Below the pieces are notes generated by a model. It was given only the letters and a program-made list of their open reading frames with translations, did not search any database and had not been told where the DNA came from. 6,789 nt of DNA, from NCBI GenBank assembly GCA_009904025.1, contig WYEE01000022.1, positions 1 to 6,789 of the forward strand, in the 5' to 3' direction. Both the position numbers and the translations under genes were made by a program. Shown here piece after piece: positions 1 through 5,317 of the stretch (position 1 is the stretch's first letter; every line of letters starts with the position of its first letter). The DNA is from Thermogladius sp. Lineage in GTDB: Archaea > Thermoproteota > Thermoprotei_A > Sulfolobales > Desulfurococcaceae.

Positions 1-289
1 TACGCGTGGTATCGCCAATTGGTTTAACCAGTAGATCTAGCCGGGACCCCTTGAAACCAGCCACGCTCATCGGCACAGCCTCCAGCCCTGGAACCCACAC
101 CATCACAAACTGGGGTGGGAGAGGTCTTGTGAAACCCTTAAGCAATCCCAGTCTAAGAAGGAACAATGTCTCGGAGACACGTGTAGCCGACTCGACCACC
201 ACGGGCGTGTAATCCACCAGCCTCCAACCACCTCTCGCCCCACCGGCCGCCCCCAACGTTCCACCAGCTGGGAGACTCAAGCCGGCCAC
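1..289 (-). CDS. pyrK: PyrK-like dihydroorotate dehydrogenase electron transfer subunit (5' part, cut by window edge)
   Basis: Reading the minus strand from the GTG at 289 gives 96 open codons that run off the left edge. From about residue 29 the protein reads like the N-terminal FAD-binding barrel of PyrK: a beta strand with VVVESATRVSETLFLLRL, then PPQFVMVWVPGLEAVPMSV (the 'PGQF-M-W-PG-dEiPMS' signature that binds flavin) and LLVKPIGDTTR, the start of the next strand and turn. In the known family this subunit carries FAD and an Fe-S cluster and passes electrons from the type 1B dihydroorotate dehydrogenase (PyrD) to NAD; those later domains lie outside the window. It follows pyrE directly, which fits a pyr operon. 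The start is uncertain: GTG 289 has an AGGTGA site at 6-base spacing but yields a 24-residue Gly/Ala-rich leader unusual for the family. GTG 217, with GGAGG three bases upstream, would give a typical PyrK N-terminus. An in-frame stop lies at 298-296. Confidence 0.85.
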   Translation of the reverse strand, partial: MAGLSLPAGGTLGAAGGARGGWRLVDYTPVVVESATRVSETLFLLRLGLLKGFTRPLPPQFVMVWVPGLEAVPMSVAGFKGSRLDLLVKPIGDTTR

Positions 290-295
290 TCTACG

Positions 296-301
296 TCACC
301 T
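296..301 (-). promoter_or_regulatory. Ribosome binding site of the pyrK-like gene, overlapping the pyrE stop
   Basis: The minus strand reads AGGTGA, a match to the archaeal anti-Shine-Dalgarno sequence, ending 6 bases before GTG 289. It shares bases with the pyrE stop codon TAG (302-300), so ribosomes finishing pyrE sit on the site. This supports GTG 289 as the start and suggests translational coupling. Confidence 0.55.
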
Positions 302-917
302 AGATAGGCGGCTCGAAGCCCCTCTCAACATAGTACTCTCTAATCCTGGCTGAGACACCGTTCTCCAGCAACCCTTTAGCCTCCAGGATCCTGAAGACAG
401 CTCTAGCATCCAGCACTCTATGCAATCTAACACCGTGTTCTCCGAGCAACCGGCCGGCCCCCTCACCTCTATCGATGATCACGAGAGCGTCTTCTACGAC
501 AGCTCCCTCAACCCTCAGGGCCTCGACGGCATCGAGGATGGATGAGCCGGTTGTCGAGACATCGTCTACGACGAGAACCCTCTTACCGTTGACAACGCCT
601 TCAACACGCTTCCTCAAACCATGATCCTTCCCCCTCTTCCTAACATACCCTACAGGCTTCCCGGTAAGGCAGGATAGGGAGGCTGCGTGTATTATACCGC
701 TTGACTCAACCCCCATGACTACATCGTGGTCTATACTCGAGGCAACCCTCGCCATCTCCTCCACTACAACCCTGTACAAACCAGGGTGGCTTGGCAGGCT
801 CCTCAAGTCGATGTAGAAGGGGCTTAACACACCGCTAGAAAGCTTGAACTCGCCGAACCTGACCAGGCCAGCCCGGTATAAACCCAGGACTACCTCCTCG
901 ACAGCCACCTCAACCAC
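300..917 (-). CDS. pyrE: Orotate phosphoribosyltransferase
   Basis: This 205-residue protein is a full-length orotate phosphoribosyltransferase, which joins orotate to PRPP to make orotidine 5'-phosphate in cytosolic de novo pyrimidine synthesis. Visible motifs: FKLSSGVLSPFYIDLR near residues 24-39, the conserved N-terminal substrate region; GVESSGI (69-75), the pyrophosphate loop; RKRGKDHG (93-100), the flexible loop with the catalytic Lys and His; and RVLVVDDVSTTGSS (113-126), the PRPP-binding signature with its two acidic residues. Length is normal for the archaeal family. The start is taken as GTG 917, which overlaps the pyrF stop (912-910) by 8 bases. GTG 908 is possible, and no ATG lies near. 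Overlap with pyrF upstream and the close pyrK-like gene downstream point to one polycistronic pyr transcript. Nothing in the sequence looks broken. Confidence 0.96.
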   Translation of the reverse strand: MVEVAVEEVVLGLYRAGLVRFGEFKLSSGVLSPFYIDLRSLPSHPGLYRVVVEEMARVASSIDHDVVMGVESSGIIHAASLSCLTGKPVGYVRKRGKDHGLRKRVEGVVNGKRVLVVDDVSTTGSSILDAVEALRVEGAVVEDALVIIDRGEGAGRLLGEHGVRLHRVLDARAVFRILEAKGLLENGVSARIREYYVERGFEPPI

Positions 918-1587
918 CCTGGTAGGCTTCAGCCAGCTCTAGCAGTTTCCCCCTCGGGTTGCTACTCCCCGTGACCATTCTACCTATAATCTCATAGTCG
1001 CCCCCACTCTTGATAGCCGTGGAGGGCTCCGCGCCCTGCGCCCCGACACCAGGCGACAGGATTTTGACCCCGCCACCCCTCTCGTCTATCAGCCTCCTAG
1101 CCCCCGCTATGATACCCGGTTTGTTAGCGCCTATCACGACACCCCAGACGCCTATATCCAAGGCGAGCTCGACGAAATCCCTCCAATGCTTGTCAATGAA
1201 CTCGGTTGAACCCCTGTGGCTCATACTCGCGACTAGAATCAGATCACCTGGGTCGACCCCTCTCTCCACAAGCTCTCTCAAACCCCCTGTGAAGGGGTGT
1301 ACAATAAACTTCCCGTAGCCGTGGCCCCCTAGGATATCTATGACGCTGGCAACAATATCCGGTATATCCGCCAGCTTGAAGTCAACTACAACTAACTCCA
1401 CCCCGCTGAGCTTACCGGCTAGGTCTCTTAAACTATACCCCTTCTCCAGGAGCCTCAACGCTAGGAGTAGACCTATCTTATACCCTGAGACAAGGTCTCG
1501 TGTTTCATCTACAATCCCGCCAACCCATTCTAACGGGTCTCCACTCGTGAAGGGGTCTAAGGCTAGGATGACCGGTAGTCTATGCAA
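910..1587 (-). CDS. pyrF: Orotidine 5'-phosphate decarboxylase
   Basis: The 225-residue product is OMP decarboxylase, which makes UMP from OMP as the last step of de novo pyrimidine synthesis. The archaeal active-site set is present in order: Asp11 in LALDP, Lys37 in GYKIG, the catalytic Asp69-Lys71-Asp74 in VVDFKLADIPDI, the ASMSHRGS segment (120-127), the phosphate-binding SPGVGAQG (178-185), and IGRMVTGSSNPRGK (201-214) with the phosphate-contacting Arg203. Length fits the single-domain TIM-barrel archaeal enzyme. The start is TTG 1587. There is no well-spaced ribosome site, only AGGG two bases upstream, and the TATA box lies about 32 bases upstream, so the message is probably leaderless or nearly so. 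It is the first gene of the pyr operon and its end overlaps the pyrE start. This is the standard crenarchaeal arrangement with the last two UMP-forming enzymes together. Confidence 0.96.
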   Translation of the reverse strand: MHRLPVILALDPFTSGDPLEWVGGIVDETRDLVSGYKIGLLLALRLLEKGYSLRDLAGKLSGVELVVVDFKLADIPDIVASVIDILGGHGYGKFIVHPFTGGLRELVERGVDPGDLILVASMSHRGSTEFIDKHWRDFVELALDIGVWGVVIGANKPGIIAGARRLIDERGGGVKILSPGVGAQGAEPSTAIKSGGDYEIIGRMVTGSSNPRGKLLELAEAYQGG

Positions 1588-1613
1588 TGCCCTGCTCTTC
1601 TAATATCAACCCA

Positions 1614-1628
1614 TACTTATAAACCTAT
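1614..1628 (-). promoter_or_regulatory. TATA box of the pyr operon
   Basis: The minus strand reads GGTTTATAAGTATGG here, a good archaeal box-A element (TTTATAAG) centred about 32 bases upstream of the pyrF TTG. With the usual 24-27 base spacing, transcription would begin about 5 to 8 bases before the start codon. The whole gap between the cysteine synthase stop and pyrF (1588-1726) also holds a second TTTAAAAAG element (minus strand 1685-1677) that could be a weaker distal promoter. I see no T-run or hairpin ending the cysteine synthase transcript, so read-through is possible. Confidence 0.6.
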
Positions 1629-1726
1629 ATCCACCCTGTACAATACGTGGAAAACCTTGTTGATGAGGCAAACACTCTTTTTAAACAGATCCATATCTAC
1701 ACCGGCCCGCGATAAACGTTCACCCG

Positions 1727-2974
1727 CTAACCGGGTCCTCCAACCCCTCTCCCCGGTAGTGTAGTCTCGGGGCATGTCTTCGAGTAGAGTGCCTCAAGTA
1801 TCTCGATGTACTTTAAACCGTGGTCTGGTACAATCATTACGACATCCCCTGTTAAAACACCTCTCCGAGCCAGGTCTTTAACAGCTTTAACAACAGCGCC
1901 GGCGCTTAACCCTATTAGAATACCCTCCCTCCTCGCAGTGTAAACTACTTCCTGGAACGCCTCTTCTAGAGTCACGTCTATAACCCCCTCTAGCTCCGCT
2001 AGAGGAAGCCATTTCATACCTGTCTCAACCCTCCTCAAACCAGGTATGAAGTCCCCTCTCGCCGGCTGGACACCGTAGACCCTCACGTCGCCAAGCTTGG
2101 ATTTAAAGTATATTGAGAGGGCTGCTAGATGTCCCGAGGTGCCTAAGCCGCTGATAATACTCTTAACCCTTAAACCAGCCTGCCGGGCCTGGTAGTCTAA
2201 CTCCTTGGCTGTGTACTGCAGGTGCGCGATCAAGTTGAGGTCGTTGGAGAACTGGTCCGGGTGGACAGCACCCTCAGCTCTAGCCGCCCTCCTAACCTCC
2301 TCTAGTATCTCAGTTGTCAAAGAGCCCCCGGCTCTCTCCACCTTAGCCCCCATGAGCTCGAATATGTAGTCGACGCACCTCTGGGCTGTCGAGGGTAGGA
2401 ATATCCTGGAGCGCAGGTTGAGGTTGTTCGCCACGCCCACGAGCCCTAGACCGGTGTTCGTAGAGGTAGCCTCGACAACCCTGACACCAGGCTTGACGCT
2501 AGGGTTGTTGAGGAGCATGAACCAGGCGATCCTATCCTTAATGCTCAAGCTGAAGGGGTGATACCACTCAAGCTTAGCCCAAACCCTAACCTCTCCTCCC
2601 TCCAGGCTCCTCAGCCTGACCAGGGGGGTAGGCGTATCCTTCACAGCGAGGTCTAGGATAGACTCGTAGACCCTATATGATACCCCTCTAACATTGTGGT
2701 AGAAGTCCAGTGCGTCCAAGGAGACATTTCCCTCTCCAACCGGGATGTAACGAGGGTTTAAAGCCCAGTACGCAGTGTACAACTCGTCTTCTAAAGCCTC
2801 AAACCCATCGCGGATCCTCAGCCCGCGGGCTCTCCACGTCGATAAAACCTCCCTAATGAAAGGGAGGGCGAGCTTGAAATCTACAAGCCTACCCTTAACC
2901 AAACCCAGGTCAACTAGCCTCACGCTCCCTCCCCTCGGAAGATTTTTCACCTGGATTTGAAGCTTATAATCCAA
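1727..2974 (-). CDS. PLP-dependent cysteine synthase, archaeal O-phosphoserine sulfhydrylase type
   Basis: This 415-residue protein belongs to the fold-type II PLP enzymes (cysteine synthase / cystathionine beta-synthase family). The catalytic core begins near residue 113 with TPTPLVRL. Lys146 in SLSIKDR is the PLP Schiff-base lysine; EATSTNTGLGL (168-178) is the substrate-carboxylate loop (TSGNTG in most relatives); GLGTSGH (276-282) binds the PLP phosphate; and SAGA (357-360) lies near the cofactor ring. GLRRVETG (312-319) resembles the mobile loop of the Aeropyrum pernix O-phosphoserine sulfhydrylase, whose Arg297 recognises the phosphate of O-phosphoserine. The Arg here lies about 169 residues after the PLP lysine, close to the spacing in that enzyme as I recall it. 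The N-terminal domain of about 110 residues is also typical of that archaeal branch. Inferred reaction: O-phosphoserine plus sulfide gives cysteine. O-acetylserine or cystathionine beta-synthase activity is less likely but not excluded. The start is TTG 2974 without a normal ribosome site; GTG 2950 is the alternative. The C-terminal tail is Gly/Pro-rich. Confidence 0.88.
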   Translation of the reverse strand: MDYKLQIQVKNLPRGGSVRLVDLGLVKGRLVDFKLALPFIREVLSTWRARGLRIRDGFEALEDELYTAYWALNPRYIPVGEGNVSLDALDFYHNVRGVSYRVYESILDLAVKDTPTPLVRLRSLEGGEVRVWAKLEWYHPFSLSIKDRIAWFMLLNNPSVKPGVRVVEATSTNTGLGLVGVANNLNLRSRIFLPSTAQRCVDYIFELMGAKVERAGGSLTTEILEEVRRAARAEGAVHPDQFSNDLNLIAHLQYTAKELDYQARQAGLRVKSIISGLGTSGHLAALSIYFKSKLGDVRVYGVQPARGDFIPGLRRVETGMKWLPLAELEGVIDVTLEEAFQEVVYTARREGILIGLSAGAVVKAVKDLARRGVLTGDVVMIVPDHGLKYIEILEALYSKTCPETTLPGRGVGGPG

Positions 2975-3045
2975 TACCCTGCTGATAATAGTTGTTTTAG
3001 AGGATATTTCTCGAGAGAACTAGGTTTAAGGTATGGAGGATTCGC
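2975..3045. promoter_or_regulatory. Divergent promoter region between the cysteine synthase and kinase genes
   Basis: This 71-base AT-rich gap separates two outward-reading genes. GATATTTC (3003-3010) reads GAAATATC on the other strand. Its centre is about 33 bases before the cysteine synthase TTG and about 40 before the kinase TTG, so one element could position transcription both ways: a near-leaderless message to the left, and a short leader carrying GGAGGA to the right. TCTAAAAC on the minus strand (3001-2994) and TGATAATAG on the plus strand (2983-2991) are other candidates. Assignment is by position and composition only. Confidence 0.4.
3035..3040 (+). promoter_or_regulatory. Ribosome binding site of the FGGY kinase gene
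   Basis: GGAGGA lies 5 bases before TTG 3046, a strong archaeal Shine-Dalgarno match that decides this non-ATG start. The ATG at 3033, which overlaps the site, is in another frame. Confidence 0.7.
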
Positions 3046-4449
3046 TTGCCTGTTTTCGTGGGCGTGGACCTGGGGACATCCTCGATTAAATTCACCGTGT
3101 TAAACGAGAGTTTTGAGGAGGTTTACAAGGCTTCACGAGGGGTAGAGGGCGGTGTATTCTACAACCCCGAGGACGCCCTCCTGATAGTCAAAAGCGAGCT
3201 GGACATTATAGCAAGCAAGTTCGCCGGGGAGGTGTACGTGGGTTTCAGCGGACACTCGCCCTCTCTCGTGGCGATGAATGAGGAGGGCGGGAGCCTGGAG
3301 TCCATTATATGGCTTGACAACAGGGCTGAACCAGTTGTAGGCGACCTGGCTAAACTCCTAGATGAGAGGGAGTGGTATACTAGGACAGGGCTCAGGCTCT
3401 CACACATCTTCTTCCCAGCTAAGATAGAGTGGATTAAACGCTTCAAACCACGCGTATTCGAGAAGGCTAGGTGGTTCACACAGTTCAAGGACTACATAGT
3501 CTACAACCTTAGCGGGGAGACGTACACGGATTACTCCAGCGCCTCTGAGACCCAGCTACTCAACATTAGAGGAGTATACGACCAGGAGATCCTGGGTATC
3601 CTCGGCATCGACGAGACAAGGCTTTTCACACCAGCAGACTCCCACATGATCGTAGAGTACACTTCGAATCCAAGGGTTAAAATAGCGCTGGGGGGAGTTG
3701 ACTCCGTGGTAGCTGCCTTAGGCGGCGGTGTAGTGGGAGGCAACACAGCCTCGCTGTCCGCCGGCTCCTCAGCATGCCTTGACATCCCAGTGGACAAACC
3801 GCTGCTAGACTACGAGAAGGGTTTTGAAACATACCGCCACGTCGTGCCAGGCATGTACGTTCTCGAAGCATCCCTTCCCGCAGCCGGTCTAACAGTCGAC
3901 AAGATACTAGAGTTAACTAGCAGTAAGAGGAGCCTCGAGGATGAAATCAGGCTTGAGAGAGGGTCAGGCCTCGTGCTAATACCATACCTAGCCGGCTCCC
4001 GAAGCCCCGACTGGGATTCCTCCGCCAGAGGCCTCCTCTACGGTTTAAGCCTGGCGACGACGTCGGTGGAACTGCTTAAAGCAGCCTACGAGGGAGTCGG
4101 CTTATGGGTTAGGGAAGCCCTGGAGCTGGCTTCAACCATGGGGTTGGTTGTCAGGGAGCTAGTCGTCTCAGGCGGCTTATCCGCTTCCAGGGTTTTCAAC
4201 ACTATCCTGTCGAGTATTGTTGGCGTTGAGGTGAAAAAGCCTCGTGTAAAAGACCTATCCCCATACGGCGCAGCCGTGATAGCGGCAATCGGCTCCGGCG
4301 GTATTGATTTCAAGGATGCTAGGAGGCTGGTTGACTACGAGTCTGTTTACAAGCCCGTGGTCGAGTTAGCGGAGCACTATAATAGGCTCTACGGCATTTA
4401 TAGAAAATTGAAAAATATTTATAGAAGCGTTAAGGTACTAGATGAATAG
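3046..4449 (+). CDS. FGGY-family carbohydrate kinase (xylulokinase/gluconokinase-like)
   Basis: The 467-residue protein is an ATP-dependent sugar kinase of the FGGY family (actin-like ATPase fold, two domains). Visible signatures: GVDLGTSSIK (6-15), the phosphate-1 loop; IWLDNRA (88-94); FKDYIVYNLSGETYTDYSSAS (147-167), the family segment before the hinge; GGVDSVVAALGGG (216-228), with Asp219 as likely catalytic base; AGSSA (239-243), the phosphate-2 loop; PYLAGSRSPDWDSSARG (313-329), the counterpart of the PYL-GERTP-DP-ARG motif; and VVSGGLSASRVFNTILSSIV (373-392), the adenosine motif. It is somewhat shorter than the usual 490-510 residues. The sugar cannot be read from sequence: xylulose, ribulose, gluconate or a polyol are all possible. 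Its last codons overlap the regulator's ATG by 8 bases, so the two are probably co-translated and functionally linked. The C-terminal helix contains a repeated IYR (451-453, 458-460), produced by an AT-rich DNA repeat that may be regulatory. Confidence 0.9.
   Translation: MPVFVGVDLGTSSIKFTVLNESFEEVYKASRGVEGGVFYNPEDALLIVKSELDIIASKFAGEVYVGFSGHSPSLVAMNEEGGSLESIIWLDNRAEPVVGDLAKLLDEREWYTRTGLRLSHIFFPAKIEWIKRFKPRVFEKARWFTQFKDYIVYNLSGETYTDYSSASETQLLNIRGVYDQEILGILGIDETRLFTPADSHMIVEYTSNPRVKIALGGVDSVVAALGGGVVGGNTASLSAGSSACLDIPVDKPLLDYEKGFETYRHVVPGMYVLEASLPAAGLTVDKILELTSSKRSLEDEIRLERGSGLVLIPYLAGSRSPDWDSSARGLLYGLSLATTSVELLKAAYEGVGLWVREALELASTMGLVVRELVVSGGLSASRVFNTILSSIVGVEVKKPRVKDLSPYGAAVIAAIGSGGIDFKDARRLVDYESVYKPVVELAEHYNRLYGIYRKLKNIYRSVKVLDE
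4396..4426 (+). repeat. Tandem TATA-like decamers (ATTTATAGAA x2, 21-base period)
   Basis: Identical ATTTATAGAA copies lie at 4396-4405 and 4417-4426, about two DNA turns apart, inside the 3' end of the kinase gene. The first copy is centred about 43 bases before the regulator's ATG, the right place for a promoter giving a roughly 15-base leader that would include the AGGT ribosome site at 4433-4436. The second copy could be a duplicated TATA box or half of an operator for the regulator itself. The repeat also encodes IYRKLKNIYRS, so a purely protein-level origin is possible. Confidence 0.4.
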
Positions 4450-5236
4450 GGTTCGAGGGTTGGTCAGCTTAAAACAAGTCGAGGACCTAGCGGTCGAGGC
4501 AGAGTTCTACTGTAGGGTTAACGCGTCTAGGAAGACTATGAGGCTAAGGGAGCTTGCGGACTCCCTGCAGGTAGATTTAACTACTCTAAGCAAGTACATC
4601 AACATGCATATCAAACCCAGTAAACCCAGGATGAGGGAGATCAACGAGAAGCTTAAGGGAGTCGACTACAAGAGTGTTGTGGAGGATTGCCTGGTTAAAC
4701 AACCATACCCCTTCCCAGAGATGAACAACCTCACATTTAAATGCCCTGAACTCCTGGATTGCGCTGTATACGAGTTCCTCGAGGGTTTAGGAAGGCTCCC
4801 CTTCGACTATATCCTAACAATAGAAGGCGGCGGCCTCGCTCTAGCACAGGCTATAGCCACGAGAATAAAATCCCCTGTTGTCTACGGGTTGAGGGATATA
4901 ATTATTAGAGGAGGACATAGCATGCCCTACAAGTACACGCCTGTCTACGCCTGGGGTCCAAGGATTAAGAGATATATCACACTACCTCTAGGAGGCGATT
5001 TAAGGGGTAAGAGGGTTATCGTAGTAGACGATATAGCCTGGACCGGGGCAACAGTGATGACCCTAATCGACTACGCATCACGCAAGAAATGCGAGGTTCC
5101 AGGCGTCTTCCTCCTAGCGACTTTCAGAGACGTCTACGATAAAATCGTCGAGAAGAGTAGGACGCGTGTCCACGCTCTTCTAATCCTGCCGGATGAAGTG
5201 AGGAAGATTATTGCAGGAGGGTTTGAGGTCATTTAG
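4442..5236 (+). CDS. HTH plus phosphoribosyltransferase-domain transcriptional regulator (GfcR-like)
   Basis: The 264-residue protein has two parts. Residues about 16-60 form a helix-turn-helix: LRELADSLQVDLTTLSKYIN (35-54) matches the pattern of a sensing helix, turn and recognition helix, followed by the basic stretch KPSKPRMR. Residues about 100-264 are a type I phosphoribosyltransferase domain: YILTIEGGGLALAQAIA (123-139) as pyrophosphate loop, a flexible loop around IIRGGHSMPYKYTP (154-167), and RVIVVDDIAWTGAT (191-204) as the PRPP-binding loop. Proteins of this layout are known as regulators, for example the PyrE-like GfcR of haloarchaea, which controls sugar catabolism genes, and bacterial PurR, which senses PRPP. 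Loss of PyrE-like catalytic Lys/His residues from the flexible loop argues for sensing rather than orotate catalysis. ATG 4442 overlaps the kinase stop and has AGGT five bases upstream. Likely ligand PRPP or a nucleotide; targets unknown, plausibly its own operon. A true PRTase salvage enzyme with an added HTH is the alternative. Confidence 0.85.
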   Translation: MNRVRGLVSLKQVEDLAVEAEFYCRVNASRKTMRLRELADSLQVDLTTLSKYINMHIKPSKPRMREINEKLKGVDYKSVVEDCLVKQPYPFPEMNNLTFKCPELLDCAVYEFLEGLGRLPFDYILTIEGGGLALAQAIATRIKSPVVYGLRDIIIRGGHSMPYKYTPVYAWGPRIKRYITLPLGGDLRGKRVIVVDDIAWTGATVMTLIDYASRKKCEVPGVFLLATFRDVYDKIVEKSRTRVHALLILPDEVRKIIAGGFEVI

Positions 5237-5317
5237 CTTCTTTCCCTGTATCCTCCAAAACAACCCTGGGTCTAATGAAGCTTAGTTAATACTTTCAAAA
5301 AACAGTTGATTAATCCG
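5237..5317 (+). promoter_or_regulatory. Gap between regulator and aminotransferase with probable aminotransferase promoter
   Basis: The gap opens with a pyrimidine-rich run (CTTCTTTCCCTGTATCCTCC, 5237-5256) just after the regulator's stop, which might help termination but is not a clean T-tract. A TATA-like GTTAATACTT (5285-5294) is centred about 29 bases before ATG 5318, which would place transcription start about 3 to 4 bases before that ATG. No ribosome site precedes either TTG 5306 or ATG 5318, consistent with leaderless translation. The aminotransferase is thus likely a separate transcription unit. Confidence 0.45.

Noticed and set aside
6..212. 68-codon plus-strand frame at the left edge
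   Set aside because: It is antisense to the pyrK-like gene, whose translation shows clear family motifs, and it resembles no protein I recognise.
1617..1694. 25-codon ATG open frame on the minus strand between the cysteine synthase and pyrF genes
   Set aside because: It has no ribosome site, no recognisable product, and its end runs through the pyrF TATA box; chance is the simpler explanation.
1582..1764. 60-codon plus-strand frame across the pyrF promoter
   Set aside because: It covers a promoter and the tail of the cysteine synthase gene on the other strand and has no recognisable start signal or motifs.
3033..3035. ATG upstream of the kinase as its start codon
   Set aside because: It is in a different frame from the kinase and overlaps the GGAGGA ribosome site that serves TTG 3046.
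5237..5256. Pyrimidine-rich run after the regulator as a transcription terminator
   Set aside because: It is broken by many C residues and G, with no run of five or more T, so it is mentioned but not called as a terminator.
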